Assembly: GCA_947498325.1 (NCBI GenBank)
Contig: CANMKE010000013.1
Location: forward strand, 1-64,000
DNA length: 64,000 nt
Source of the DNA: an uncultured Persicobacter sp.
GTDB lineage: Bacteria > Bacteroidota > Bacteroidia > Cytophagales > Cyclobacteriaceae
Reading direction: 5' to 3'
Both the position numbers and the translations under genes were made by a program. The notes beneath the pieces were generated by a model. That model was given only the letters and a program-made list of their open reading frames with translations. It did no database searches and had not been told where the DNA came from. Of this stretch, positions 1 to 9,750 are shown in pieces; position 1 is the stretch's first letter; each line of letters opens with the position of its first letter.

Positions 1-153
1 AGCCCAAAAGTTTACGCGCATGCCCTTCAGGACTGATGTGCCGAAGGTACATTTTGTAACAGCTTCGGGTTTTAACCTGAAGTACATAAACGGGAAAATA
101 ATCCACAAAATACAGACCTCCGAAAGGACGTAATATTAATTTCAATACAAACA

Positions 154-309
154 AAATCTGTGGAAATCTGTGTCATCTGTGGACAATAAATAAAACATCA
201 ACCCATTGATGATATTCAGAAGGTGGTCACGAGCGAGACGCTCGCGCCAGTTAAATATAAATTTCCATCTAAAAAAATCTGTGGGAATCTGTGTCATCTG
301 TGGACAATA
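154..309. repeat. Two direct copies of a 35-bp non-coding repeat
   Basis: Near-identical 35-bp copies lie at 154-188 and 275-309 and end in TCATCTGTGGACAATA. Between them is a small GAGCG/CGCTC hairpin within about 229-247. No convincing gene is present in 1-368. The first 100 bases also hold a short imperfect palindrome around a TTCGGGTTTTAACCTGAA segment at about 64-82. Function unknown; this looks like interspersed-repeat debris. Confidence 0.6.
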
Positions 310-336
310 CCAAACCGCGCAATAATTAGGGATTGC
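302..336. repeat. Interspersed repeat copy 1 (partner at 18929-18964)
   Basis: This stretch begins GGACAATAC and ends AGGGATTGC. It matches 18929-18964 apart from a few substitutions and one inserted base. Both copies lie 10-35 bp beyond the stop codon of a minus-strand gene, so in the 3' flank. Confidence 0.5.
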
Positions 337-368
337 GTCAAAAGAACTGACCATTCATGGGTGTTATA

Positions 369-887
369 TTAACACAACTGCAACACCTCTTTCAGAAACT
401 GCTCCATTTCAAGCTGTGGCGTTGAGCAGTTTAATTGCTGATAAGGGATTTTATTAAGGATTGCTGCCCGTTCAGAAAAATCCCAAGCACTGAAGCGTGG
501 TTGCTCAGTTTTCCACTCCTGCAGGATACCCAATAAGTAATTCTGAGTGCCAATCACCTTGCGGTCATTATCCGTGCGGAAAAATTTCACGGAAGACAGC
601 ACCTCCAACAGGCGGTCTTTTTTAAGGTCAGTGCCTGTATGCTGAAGTTGTGCCGCAAAAGCCTCCAACACCAAATCGGTCAGGCGCAATGCATCTTTGG
701 TTTTATACTCGGGAACAAGCACGGAATATCGTGTCGGCAGGTGTGTTACCAGCAGGCACTTCTTCCGATCCAGGTTAAAAAGCGTCGCCATCCATTTCCC
801 CTCGGGTGGCATTTCATGGGGTAGCCGAATTGCAAAAAGGTGCGGAGGAATGATTTTTTCAAGTTTTTTGGAAAAGTGTAGCTGCAT
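369..887 (-). CDS. DUF6933-like hypothetical protein
   Basis: A 172-residue soluble protein with no signal peptide or membrane segment. The N-terminal half has the pattern of the DUF6933 family as I remember it: a short 'tKKLek' start, then a 'GkWmAtLFnldRkKCLLvTH' type motif at about residues 30-50, then a 'YSvLVPeyKtkDa' strand and a long helix. Function of the family is unknown. The ATG start at 887 is clear. It is transcribed alone, about 120 bp downstream of a DUF421 gene on the same strand. The family assignment is from pattern memory and is moderate. Confidence 0.6.
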   Translation of the reverse strand: MQLHFSKKLEKIIPPHLFAIRLPHEMPPEGKWMATLFNLDRKKCLLVTHLPTRYSVLVPEYKTKDALRLTDLVLEAFAAQLQHTGTDLKKDRLLEVLSSVKFFRTDNDRKVIGTQNYLLGILQEWKTEQPRFSAWDFSERAAILNKIPYQQLNCSTPQLEMEQFLKEVLQLC

Positions 888-1004
888 TTCTTTAAAAATA
901 GATCTCTCATTTGAAAGATAAGAAATTTTTCAATTTTAAAAATAGCAGCACTCAATTCCTTGTTTGCTGAAATGCGTTACTGGCCAGAACAGCAAAGGGT
1001 TCAA

Positions 1005-1532
1005 TTAAGGATGTTCCCTTACGCCCTCAAGGATATTTTCCCCCAGGCTGCAGTCGTCGTCATCGCCTACATGAAGCACTGAAATGTCTCCCGTGGACTC
1101 CAGGACAACCGCCAGAACCTGATCAAAATGAATCACATTTGCCTCCCGCAGTTTGGCAATTAACTGACTCCGCTCCACCCGTGCATGTGCCAAGTTTTTA
1201 TCCAAAATTTCAGGCCCTTTCATCAGCAGTAGCGGCTTGTTGGAAATCAGCTGGTTGACCCACTGGAAGCGCCGCTGTAAGGACGAAAAAACGAACGTCA
1301 GCAACAGCAACGTTACAATAGCCACAGAACCATGCACCACTGTCGTGCTGGAAGTCAGGATCGACGAAATAATGCTGCCAACAGCAATCGTGAAAGCAAA
1401 ATCATAAGCCGTAAATTTGGCAAAAGACCGCAAACCCACGATCCGCGTTAGTATCACCACCACTAAAAAAATCAAAACACTCCCCGCCACAGTAGGCCAC
1501 AAAGGGTCATTCGCCTGATAAATCCAATCCAT
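1005..1532 (-). CDS. DUF421 (YetF-like) membrane protein
   Basis: The reading frame opens with a GTG at 1625, but the first ATG at 1532 gives the usual family start, directly before the first membrane helix, so I place the start there (175 residues). Three hydrophobic helices (about residues 10-85) are followed by a cytoplasmic alpha/beta domain with the family pattern 'NKPLLLMKGPEIL' and an 'L...REANV..fdqV.aVVLEsTGdISVL' segment, which matches the YetF/DUF421 C-terminal domain. The biochemical role of the family is not established; members are linked to membrane or spore stress in Bacillus. The C-terminus is acidic and slightly extended. Confidence 0.8.
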   Translation of the reverse strand: MDWIYQANDPLWPTVAGSVLIFLVVVILTRIVGLRSFAKFTAYDFAFTIAVGSIISSILTSSTTVVHGSVAIVTLLLLTFVFSSLQRRFQWVNQLISNKPLLLMKGPEILDKNLAHARVERSQLIAKLREANVIHFDQVLAVVLESTGDISVLHVGDDDDCSLGENILEGVREHP

Positions 1533-1756
1533 AATTTGAAATTTAAGAATGAGTAATGAACCATAGATGCGGGTAACCCAAACTTTCAATAAGTTGGCAA
1601 ACGCCTTCAACGGCACTTCTCCCACAACACTGAAAGAAGGAGAGTGTTTAAGCGATATGAAAGATATTTGCGGCCATACTTATGCTGCAACGCTTAAATA
1701 CAGAATGATAAAAAATGAGGTGGATTTACGGGGAATGCCACTAAATCCTGACCCCC

Positions 1757-2893
1757 TCAACCCCCATTGTTCTGAATATATTCAGTAGGCGTGAGTCCGG
1801 TTTGTTTTTTAAAGATTCTGTTGAAAGTGGTTTTGGAGTTGAAGCCGGCCATTTCGGCGAGGTGGGGCAGGGTGTACTGTCGGTGGAAATCCTGGGAAAT
1901 AAGGCTCAGGGCTTCCTGCAGGCGCAGCTGATTGATGATCTCATGAAAAGATTGCTGTTTGTAGCCATTAAAAGCCTCCGATATTCTTTTGTAACTCAGG
2001 CCACTTTCTGCGCAAAGGTCCTGCATTTTGAGGTCTGTTTTCAGGTAGAGTTTTTGTTCGGTCAGGATTTTATGGAGCATTTCATAGTGTGCTTTCTGCG
2101 GGTTTTGTGCAGGCTCAGCAAGGGGATCATGCTCATGGTTTTTTATGGAAGCTGCGGCAGGTTTTTGCTGAAGGATGCTGGGGTTGAAAATTTTCGGCTT
2201 GGTAATGGCAAAGATGCTCAGGCCCAGGGCGGAGATGGTGAGTCCGCTGTAAAAGAGCTGAAACATATTGATCACGGCAGAAATCTTGATCAGTTCAAGC
2301 ACTGCCCCCGAGGTGCCGATGATCCACAGCAGGATATTGACAGCCAGAAAACCGCTGAGCCACTTGTAAGTAAAGGAGCGTTGCGGAGCGTGCTCGGTTT
2401 GCCCAAGGGATTGCAGGCGGTTGAGCGACAGGATGGCGTAGAGCATCCACTGAAAAATGATGAACAGGTTGAAGAAGTTTGACCACCAGAGGTACCATTC
2501 CGGGAAGCCCTCAAGGAGCCAGGAGGTTTTTTCGGCGGGATCGATAAAAAACATCGGGCTGATCACCAAAAGGTAAGAAAGTGCCGGCACAAAATGCCCC
2601 AGTTCCCTTTTGTGCATGCGCGGATTGCCCTTGATGTAGTATTTAACATAAAGGAACATCAGTGGGCTGCAACAAAGCACCAGGAAGTCGGCGGTACCAT
2701 AAAGTTTCGGGTACTGCAGAAAGAAGGCCGTATCTTTAAAGTTAAACATCAGCACGGTGAGTGCCCATGCGAAAACGAGCCCCCCGAGGAGTTTATTGGG
2801 AAGAAACCGGGCAGGGTAGAGCAATAAATATAGCGCCAAAAATAAAGCAAGAATTCCTCCTGAAATGAGTGTCAGGCTCCAATAATTATCCAT
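1757..2893 (-). CDS. Membrane-anchored AraC-family transcriptional regulator
   Basis: 378 residues. Residues 1-235 hold about seven hydrophobic helices, a layout common in Bacteroidota AraC regulators that sense through the membrane. A charged linker follows, and then a C-terminal AraC/XylS DNA-binding domain (about 275-375) with two helix-turn-helix units. The second carries the signature 'LAEMAGFNSKTTFNRIFKKQTGLTPTEY' split over residues 343-373. It is divergent from the lipoprotein-SusCD-protease locus starting at 3347, with a 453-bp shared intergenic region containing a palindrome, so it is the obvious candidate regulator of that locus. The ligand is unknown. The ATG at 2893 sits right before the first helix. 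Confidence 0.88.
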   Translation of the reverse strand: MDNYWSLTLISGGILALFLALYLLLYPARFLPNKLLGGLVFAWALTVLMFNFKDTAFFLQYPKLYGTADFLVLCCSPLMFLYVKYYIKGNPRMHKRELGHFVPALSYLLVISPMFFIDPAEKTSWLLEGFPEWYLWWSNFFNLFIIFQWMLYAILSLNRLQSLGQTEHAPQRSFTYKWLSGFLAVNILLWIIGTSGAVLELIKISAVINMFQLFYSGLTISALGLSIFAITKPKIFNPSILQQKPAAASIKNHEHDPLAEPAQNPQKAHYEMLHKILTEQKLYLKTDLKMQDLCAESGLSYKRISEAFNGYKQQSFHEIINQLRLQEALSLISQDFHRQYTLPHLAEMAGFNSKTTFNRIFKKQTGLTPTEYIQNNGG

Positions 2894-3207
2894 AGGGTTG
2901 ATCTTAACTTAACAAGTGAAAACAAAAAAGGAGGTCTTGTTTAATTAAAATTAAGCATCTTTTCTGATTTATTCAATCCCTCAAACAGTTTAATGTCCAC
3001 CACTTTGCGCTACCGCCGCCCTTCCTTTGGGATAGATTAGAAGGTGTTTTCGGTTTTTGACCTTTTTTCAAGTATTCACTAATCCATTTTTAGCAGAAAC
3101 CCCCAGCGGCTCTTCAGTGCCGAAAAAATGCCGCCCATTACTGCGGATTATATCCTGTGGCGTTGCAGGAGGCTGAAAATCAGCTTTATAATCAAAATGT
3201 AACCCAC

Positions 3208-3248
3208 TGTGCCATTGCGTGCTTTGCGCCAAATCATGCATTGGCACA
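3208..3248. promoter_or_regulatory. Candidate operator palindrome upstream of the first Sus-like locus
   Basis: TGTGCCATTGC at 3208-3218 and GCATTGGCACA at 3238-3248 are inverted copies with one mismatch, separated by 19 bp. The right arm ends about 40 bp upstream of a candidate -7 box at 3289-3296, a normal activator position. It lies between the divergent AraC-type regulator and the lipoprotein gene. Binding by that regulator is inference. Confidence 0.45.
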
Positions 3249-3288
3249 ATGATTTTTCCAATGAAACAGCCTGTAATCTTCTGCCCAT

Positions 3289-3296
3289 TAGCTTTG
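3289..3296 (+). promoter_or_regulatory. Candidate Bacteroidota sigma-A -7 box (TAGCTTTG)
   Basis: TAGCTTTG fits the Bacteroidota consensus TAnnTTTG. It would place the transcription start about 45 nt before the ATG at 3347. No good TTTG -33 box is present at the standard spacing, which would fit an activator-dependent promoter. The rest of 2894-3346 shows no gene. Confidence 0.4.
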
Positions 3297-3346
3297 CATT
3301 AAACTATGATTCAAGGAAGAACCCTCCTTTAACCTAATGTATTACT

Positions 3347-5020
3347 ATGAAAAAAAAGGTCTTAATTCTCGGACTTGTGGCGTCGGTATTAGCAACGCCA
3401 GGTTGTGTAAACGATAAAATCGATGGACTGCAGCAGCAGATCGACGATCTGAATTCCAAAGTGGGTGAGCTGGAAAAAAGTCAGCAGGAAGCCTTACTTA
3501 ATGCCATGGCTGCCATGGAAGTGAAAATGGCGGCATTGTCTTCTGAACGCGATGCGGATTACGAGCAGATCATGGAGCAAATGCGCCTGATGCAGGAAGA
3601 GGTTGCCAACAATTCTGATGCGATCTATTACGGTAACCTATTGACCGATGCCGATTATGAGGCCTTTGCAACGCAGGGCGCAACGATCCTTACGGGTAAG
3701 GCGGTTTTGAAATCGGCGGATCAGTATCAAAAAATTGCGGCAGCCAAACTGGTGGGCGGCGATTTGTTGATCTCTGGCCTTGCGGAAGTTGATTTTGAGA
3801 TGTTGCAAACCGTTGGCGGACACCTTTCTGTATCTGCTTTTCAGGATGGTGGAAAGGTTACTTTCAGTAAGCTGACTTCCGTAGGTGGCGACATGGTGAT
3901 TGCTGAAGGCGCAGGCCTGACGGCAGTAGATGCCCCTGAATTGGTGTTGATTAACGGAGGACTGACTTCGGAAATGAATGACGCCCTAACTTCCCTGACC
4001 CTTCCTTCTCTGGATCAGGTATCGGATGTTTTGGTGGATGGTTACCTCGAGGATGACCCGACTTACCTTCACCTTGGGGTATTGTCGGCGCTTGATCTTG
4101 GCGGTGCCCATATTACCGACAATGTAGCAGTAAGTTATGTATCGGGCGGTGAATTGGTGCTTGGTACGGTAGGTGGCAGTTTTGAGTGTGTGATGACCGG
4201 ACTGACGACCATCAGTTCAACCACAACGATGCTTGAAGGCGGGTTGGTGCTTGATCGGAATTTTGCCGTAGAAACTGTGGACTTTGAATCGCTTGAAAAA
4301 TTGTATGGCGAGCTGAATATCAGCAGTAATGACAACAGCTACGACTGGGAGGCGACCGAATCTACGGGACTTTCTGAATTGCCGGCCTTCAGTGCCCTGA
4401 CGGAAATCCACGGTAGTGTGATTATCAACAACAACGGCAATATGACAGAAGCCATCGGCTTAAATGCAGTAACCACTTTTGTTGGTGAAAAAATTTCTAT
4501 CAATACGTCGGGTTCCAAAACGCTGAATGTGATTTCAGTTTTTAATGAACTGACAGAAGTTAAAGCAAGTACTTATGGTTTTGCTGATGTGGAGGTTTTT
4601 GCTTACGCCAGCTGGTTCAAGAGTTTCTCCAAGCTTGAAAGAGCGAACGACCTTCGCCTGGCACTTAAAGCTGTTCAGGACTTGGGTGGAGGCATCAGCA
4701 GTGTGCAAAATACCGCCAATGTTCGCCTGGATGGTTTCGAGGCCCTGAATACAGTAAGGTACCTGAACCTTGATGCGGGAGATGTTACCGAATTCAATGC
4801 CCTTGGTTCACTCGACAGATTCCTTTCTTATGGCGATTACCTGTACCTGACCATGCCAAAAGATGAAAACGTAGGGCTTTGCTCGATGGAACCTATTTTT
4901 AATAAGATAAACAATGGTGATTTTGAGGGTGGAAACAAAAAGGCCACCTTCTCTTTCAACTGGGCGAATATGGAAACCCAAGAGGCCATCACACAGTTGT
5001 TGACACCTTGTAACGATTAA
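3347..5020 (+). CDS. Lipoprotein with coiled coil and leucine-rich/L-domain-like repeats
   Basis: 557 residues. A type II signal peptide ends at Cys20 (TPGC), so it is a lipoprotein. Residues about 24-90 form a strongly predicted coiled coil (Leu/Gln/Glu heptads), a likely trimeric or dimeric stalk. Residues about 95-545 are a beta-rich solenoid with repeats of the type 'tsVGGdmvIaegagLtaVdaPeLvlInGGL', resembling receptor L-domains or irregular leucine-rich repeats that often act in surface binding. It is the first gene of the SusCD-protease locus, 220 bp before SusC. A surface binding protein is the best guess; the ligand is unknown. Confidence 0.75.
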   Translation: MKKKVLILGLVASVLATPGCVNDKIDGLQQQIDDLNSKVGELEKSQQEALLNAMAAMEVKMAALSSERDADYEQIMEQMRLMQEEVANNSDAIYYGNLLTDADYEAFATQGATILTGKAVLKSADQYQKIAAAKLVGGDLLISGLAEVDFEMLQTVGGHLSVSAFQDGGKVTFSKLTSVGGDMVIAEGAGLTAVDAPELVLINGGLTSEMNDALTSLTLPSLDQVSDVLVDGYLEDDPTYLHLGVLSALDLGGAHITDNVAVSYVSGGELVLGTVGGSFECVMTGLTTISSTTTMLEGGLVLDRNFAVETVDFESLEKLYGELNISSNDNSYDWEATESTGLSELPAFSALTEIHGSVIINNNGNMTEAIGLNAVTTFVGEKISINTSGSKTLNVISVFNELTEVKASTYGFADVEVFAYASWFKSFSKLERANDLRLALKAVQDLGGGISSVQNTANVRLDGFEALNTVRYLNLDAGDVTEFNALGSLDRFLSYGDYLYLTMPKDENVGLCSMEPIFNKINNGDFEGGNKKATFSFNWANMETQEAITQLLTPCND

Positions 5021-5039
5021 TTTTAGTCGATTACGCTGA

Positions 5040-5063
5040 GGGGGAGGCTGACTCCCTTCCCCC
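5040..5063 (+). other. Intercistronic G/C-rich hairpin
   Basis: GGGGGAGG at 5040-5047 pairs with CCTTCCCCC at 5055-5063, just after the stop codon at 5020. There is no downstream U-tract, so this is more likely an mRNA processing or stabilising stem than a full terminator. Confidence 0.4.
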
Positions 5064-5213
5064 TAATGTTGAGCATAGGGCTGGGGAATACCTGATGCTA
5101 ATTTTTTCAACTCTTCCCCACTAAACATATAAGAATAAGGCAAGGAACCGCCTGTGGCGACCGTTTCTGAGCGTGCAGCAGGCCTCCCCGTTTTATTCTG
5201 CAGTGTTCCTAAT

Positions 5214-5234
5214 TTCAGTTTACCTAAAAAAAAG
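5214..5234 (+). promoter_or_regulatory. Leader element shared with the protease gene
   Basis: TTCAGTTTACCTAAAAAAAA followed by G lies 6 bp before the SusC ATG. Almost the same string occurs at 11203-11223, 7 bp before the giant protease ATG, and an inverted copy follows the protease stop at 18716-18737. A translation-initiation or RNA-binding element is possible. A-rich leaders are common before Bacteroidota starts, so part of the match may be generic. Confidence 0.4.
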
Positions 5235-5240
5235 ATATTG

Positions 5241-8200
5241 ATGAGAAGTTTATTGATGCTGGTAGCCTTGTGCTTACTGAGCAGTATAAGTTACGCCCAG
5301 TCCTTTACGGTCAAAGGGGTGGTTACCGATGAGGTAGGTGACCCGATCCCCGGAGTTAATGTGTTGGATATTGCCAATAACAACGGAACCATTACCGATG
5401 TTAATGGCCAGTACCTGCTTCAGCTACCCTCCAATAGCGTGGAGTTGCAGTTTTCCTTCGTAGGGATGGCGCCGCAGACCGTAGCCGTTGGCGGGCGGTC
5501 AGAAATTCATGTTCAGTTACAAAGTGCCATCACCGAGCTCGATAATGTGCTGGTGGTGGCCTATGGTACTTCCACCAAAGAGGCCTTTACAGGGGCCGCC
5601 GCTGTTGTGGATGAAAAAGTACTTGAAAACCGGCCAGTAACTTCTTTTGAAAAAGCCCTGCAGGGGACCACCCCCGGCCTGATGGTCAGCAGTTCTTCAG
5701 GGCAGCCTGGGGCAAGTGCTACCGTCCGTATTCGCGGAATTGGTTCACTCAGCGCAAGCAGCAGCCCGCTTTATGTGCTTGATGGCGTGCCGATGAGTGG
5801 CAGCCTGTCAGATTTGAACCCCAACGATATTGAAACAGTAACGGTCCTTAAAGATGCCTCTGCCTCTTCGCTATATGGTTCAAGAGCCGCCAATGGGGTC
5901 ATCATGATTACCTCAAAGCGAGGAAAAAAGGGAAAAACCAACATCTCCTTCAACAGTCAGGTGGGGGTAAATCAGCGAATTTCCAACGGTTATGGCCTGA
6001 TGAACTCCACGGATATTTATGAGCACAGCTGGCGCGGACTTTACAACCGTTCGTTGCTCGATGGCAACAGTGTGGATGCCGCACGGGCACATGCACATGG
6101 GGCTGTTCAGGAAACCGTAGGCTTTAACCCTTTTGGAGTAGACCAACCGTTAGACAACAACGGAAAACTGATTCCCGGAACACAGGTACTTACCGATACC
6201 GACTGGCGCGACCAGGTGTATAAAAATGGCATCACCCAAAATCATAACCTGACCATCTCTGGCGGAAACGACCAAACACAACTTTACTTTTCTCTCGGTT
6301 ATTTTGCCGACGATGGTACCGTGATCTCTTCCAACTTCAACAGGATCACCTCCAAAATCAATATTAACCACCGCATTAACGATGTCTTTACCTCGGGCAT
6401 CAGAACGCAATTATCCTATTCCAAAGCGGCCCAGCCTCCCGGAGGTACTGGGGGCGCAAATCCTGTGCGATCAGCAGAGATCATCAACGCCGCCTCGCCC
6501 GTTTACAATCCCGACGGCAGCTACAACTGGGACAATAAAGCCATTTTCGATTTTAACCCTTTGGGGCTTGCCGAACTCGATCAGTATGGCTACACCTCAA
6601 AGGCCGTGATGGCCAACATGTTTATTCAGGCGGATTTCCTCGAACATTTCAATTTCAGATCAACGCTTGGGATTGACCAAACGGTGGAAAACGGACTGAG
6701 TTATTACAATCCATTCCATGGTAACGGGCGAGGTGTTGATGGTCGTTCGAGCAAAAGCAATTATGACTTCTTCACCTGGAACCTTTCCAATATCCTGACC
6801 TACCGACAGGAGTGGCAGGATCATCACCTCGAGGTGCTTGCCGGACAGGAGGCCATCGCCAGTCAAAGTCAGTTCCTGAGTGCCGAGGTAACCGGATTCG
6901 GGATTCCCAACCAGCCAGAACTGGGCTGGGGAGCGACGCCTCAGCAAGCCTACAGCTCCACCACCAGCTGGGCGATGGTGTCTTATTTGTCGCAAGCGAA
7001 ATATGATTTTGCCGACCGCTACTTCCTGAGCGCAAGTGTACGTGCCGACGGCAGTTCCCGATTTGGAAGAAACCACCAGTTTGGGGTGTTTTATGCCCTC
7101 GGTGGTGCCTGGCGACTAATTGAAGAGGAATGGATGAAAGATATTTCCTGGATCAGCAATATGAAACTGCGAAGCAGCTACGGAACTTCAGGAAACAACA
7201 GCATTGGTAATTTCGCCTCTTATGGCCTCTATGGCAGTGGTGCCAATTACAACGGCATTTCGGGCATCAGCCCAATACAGTTGCCCAATCCCGACATTCA
7301 GTGGGAGAAAATTTCTGCTTTCAACATCGGGCTTGAAACCGCCTTTTTCAATAAACTGACTTTGGATCTTGAATATTACCATCGTCGTTCCGACGGGCTG
7401 CTGTTCAATAAACCCCTATCAGCAGGAACCGGTTTCCGTTCCATCCTGACCAACCTCGGGGCAATGAACAACAGCGGTATTGAGGCGAGCTTGCAGTACA
7501 CCATCGTCGATAAAAAAGACTGGTACAGCAATGTGGGTTTCAACATCTCGACCAACAACAATAAAATCCTCAACATTGAAACCGATCAGCTCGTTTCCGG
7601 CACCAAATTACTGGAAGCCGGCGGAAGCATTTATCAGTTTTATATGCGGGAGTGGGCAGGGGTAAACCCAGACAATGGCAAGCCGATGTGGTATGTAAAT
7701 GCCCAGAGCGACGACAAAAAAGAAAACAGCAACCCTGCTTCGGCCTTCCGCGATCCTCATGGTTCTGGCCGTGAGGTTACCAGTGACTACCAGGACGCCG
7801 AGCGTGTTCGCCTCGGTACGGCACTGCCGCAGTTTTATGGAGGATTGAACTACAGCCTGACCTACAAAAATTTCGACGTTTCCTGCTACTTCTATTACAG
7901 CCTTGGCGGGCAGATCTACAATAACGACCTGGCCACCAATATGCACGACGGTACCCAGCCGGGCTATAACCTGGCCAAAGAGGCCCTGAACGCCTGGACT
8001 CCTGAAAACAGGGATACCGATGTGCCCCGCTACGTGATTAACAATGAAGACGGCGGTGCACTGATGTCGAGCAGATTCCTTGAAGATGCTTCTTTTCTGC
8101 GCCTGAAGAACGTAGCGGTAAGCTACAATGTTCCTCAGCGATTGATTAACCCTTTTCACCTACAAAACCTGAAAATTTTCCTTTCGGGTGAAAACCTGTG

Positions 8201-8312
8201 GACGCTGACCAACTACAAGGGATTTGATCCCGAAGGTGCCATCAACGGAACCACCAACAATGTCATTCCCGGCGTGAAATCCATCACCATGGGCATTAAA
8301 GTAAGCTTATAA
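5241..8312 (+). CDS. SusC/RagA-type TonB-dependent outer-membrane transporter
   Basis: I start the protein at the ATG at 5241; the longer frame opens with GTG at 5154 and adds a non-signal-like N-terminus. The 1023-residue product has a signal peptide ending in SYAQ, a carboxypeptidase-regulatory-like beta-sandwich (about 20-105), a plug domain with 'IRGIGSLSAS..PLYVLDGVP' and 'LKDASASSLYGSRAANGVIMIT', and a C-terminal 22-strand barrel. It forms the outer-membrane channel that works with the SusD lipoprotein 13 bp downstream. Cargo is not shown by sequence. The secreted subtilisin downstream suggests peptides, as for RagAB of Porphyromonas. Confidence 0.95.
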   Translation: MRSLLMLVALCLLSSISYAQSFTVKGVVTDEVGDPIPGVNVLDIANNNGTITDVNGQYLLQLPSNSVELQFSFVGMAPQTVAVGGRSEIHVQLQSAITELDNVLVVAYGTSTKEAFTGAAAVVDEKVLENRPVTSFEKALQGTTPGLMVSSSSGQPGASATVRIRGIGSLSASSSPLYVLDGVPMSGSLSDLNPNDIETVTVLKDASASSLYGSRAANGVIMITSKRGKKGKTNISFNSQVGVNQRISNGYGLMNSTDIYEHSWRGLYNRSLLDGNSVDAARAHAHGAVQETVGFNPFGVDQPLDNNGKLIPGTQVLTDTDWRDQVYKNGITQNHNLTISGGNDQTQLYFSLGYFADDGTVISSNFNRITSKININHRINDVFTSGIRTQLSYSKAAQPPGGTGGANPVRSAEIINAASPVYNPDGSYNWDNKAIFDFNPLGLAELDQYGYTSKAVMANMFIQADFLEHFNFRSTLGIDQTVENGLSYYNPFHGNGRGVDGRSSKSNYDFFTWNLSNILTYRQEWQDHHLEVLAGQEAIASQSQFLSAEVTGFGIPNQPELGWGATPQQAYSSTTSWAMVSYLSQAKYDFADRYFLSASVRADGSSRFGRNHQFGVFYALGGAWRLIEEEWMKDISWISNMKLRSSYGTSGNNSIGNFASYGLYGSGANYNGISGISPIQLPNPDIQWEKISAFNIGLETAFFNKLTLDLEYYHRRSDGLLFNKPLSAGTGFRSILTNLGAMNNSGIEASLQYTIVDKKDWYSNVGFNISTNNNKILNIETDQLVSGTKLLEAGGSIYQFYMREWAGVNPDNGKPMWYVNAQSDDKKENSNPASAFRDPHGSGREVTSDYQDAERVRLGTALPQFYGGLNYSLTYKNFDVSCYFYYSLGGQIYNNDLATNMHDGTQPGYNLAKEALNAWTPENRDTDVPRYVINNEDGGALMSSRFLEDASFLRLKNVAVSYNVPQRLINPFHLQNLKIFLSGENLWTLTNYKGFDPEGAINGTTNNVIPGVKSITMGIKVSL

Positions 8313-8325
8313 ATGAGAATCTGAT

Positions 8326-9750
8326 ATGAGAACAAATATATTCTGGGTGCTTATCCTGAGCACTTTTTTCAGCGCATGTAGTCAGGATTTCCTGATGAGA
8401 GAACCCACCGAATCTATCAATGATGGGGATACTTTTGAACGCTATTACAGTGCCAAAGCAGCCCTGATCGGCGTTTATGATTTACTCAGTGCCCCCACTT
8501 TTGATGGCCTGTATTTGCCGATCACCAACGATATTATCGGTGAGGACGTTATGGTCAACACCGTCAATAACTGGAACTGGTTTGTACCCATTTATCAGTT
8601 AAACACATTACCGAACCACACTTACGTAGATTACCCCTGGCATCAGGGTTACCGCGTGATTCACGCCGCCAATATGGTGATTACCAATGTGGGCAATATC
8701 CCTGATGCTACCAATGACCAAAAAGCGCAAATGGAAGCAGAAGCCCGACTGTTGCGGGCCTATGCCCATTTGCAATTGGTACAGCTTTTTGCCCCTGCCT
8801 ACCATGTGGATCCGCAGGCGGAAAGCATCATGCTCCTGGATCGCGTATTGCAATGGAGCGAGGAGCCTATGCCTCGGGCAAGCCTATCGGATGTTTATGA
8901 ATTTTTACTTCAGGACATTCAGGTGGCGATCGATCTTTTTGACCGCGTGGAGCAGGAAGACCAGTTGCAGGACCCTGCCTACATGAGTCAGCGTGCAGGA
9001 TATGCACTCCTGGCGCGGGTAAATCTGAACATGCACCGCTGGGAAGAGGCCTTCGATGCCGCCAATATGGCGGTGGAAGACATGGAGCTCACCGATGGCA
9101 TTGACCTGCTCAGGGGCTTCAACTTCCGCAATGCGGAAAGTATTTTTACCATCGCCTACACGCCACAGGACAACAATGTGTACATGACCATCCCTTCGTT
9201 TTACTATCCGGTATATGGCTACAGCTCTATGCGTGCCAATGAGGATTTCGTGAATATGTTCGCCAGTTCCGATCTGCGTGCCAATCAGTTTTATATGGAG
9301 GAGGAAATTGATCCTGACCGCCACCTGATCATGAAATTTCACCATAATGCCGTGGTGGGAAATGCCGAGCGTATTCCTATGCGTGCTTCGGAAATGGTAT
9401 TGATTCAGGCGGAAGCTGCCGCAGAAATGGGCAACGACCGCAAAGCGCAGGATGCGCTTTTCCGTATTCAGCAACGTGCCGATCCTTCGGCTTTTCCGCC
9501 AACCGCAACAGGGCAGGAGTTGATCGACTTGATTTTGATAGAGCGACGCAAAGAACTGTTTGGTGAGGGCTTCCGCATGAGCGATATCAAGCGCCGTTCG
9601 GCCCCCTTTGTACGTGGAGGCAACCACTGGGTGAAGTTTGATTTCAGCCAGCAGGATGACGATTATTACAGAATGACCTTGCCTATTCCGCAGTCAGAAA
9701 TTGACGCCAATAGCAATATCAGCGAATCGAACCAAAACCAGGGATACTGA
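8326..9750 (+). CDS. SusD/RagB-type substrate-binding lipoprotein
   Basis: 474 residues with a lipoprotein signal ending FSAC (Cys18). The N-terminal SusD-like helical region contains 'EAEARLLRAYAHLQLVQLFAP', and the C-terminal RagB/SusD region contains 'RASEMVLIQAEAAAEMGN' and 'LILIERRKELFGEGFRMSDIKR', all hallmarks of the family. It caps the SusC channel encoded 13 bp upstream. Its stop codon overlaps the start of the next gene by one base (TGATG), so translation is probably coupled. At 474 residues it is on the short side for SusD, like RagB-type proteins. Confidence 0.94.
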   Translation: MRTNIFWVLILSTFFSACSQDFLMREPTESINDGDTFERYYSAKAALIGVYDLLSAPTFDGLYLPITNDIIGEDVMVNTVNNWNWFVPIYQLNTLPNHTYVDYPWHQGYRVIHAANMVITNVGNIPDATNDQKAQMEAEARLLRAYAHLQLVQLFAPAYHVDPQAESIMLLDRVLQWSEEPMPRASLSDVYEFLLQDIQVAIDLFDRVEQEDQLQDPAYMSQRAGYALLARVNLNMHRWEEAFDAANMAVEDMELTDGIDLLRGFNFRNAESIFTIAYTPQDNNVYMTIPSFYYPVYGYSSMRANEDFVNMFASSDLRANQFYMEEEIDPDRHLIMKFHHNAVVGNAERIPMRASEMVLIQAEAAAEMGNDRKAQDALFRIQQRADPSAFPPTATGQELIDLILIERRKELFGEGFRMSDIKRRSAPFVRGGNHWVKFDFSQQDDDYYRMTLPIPQSEIDANSNISESNQNQGY

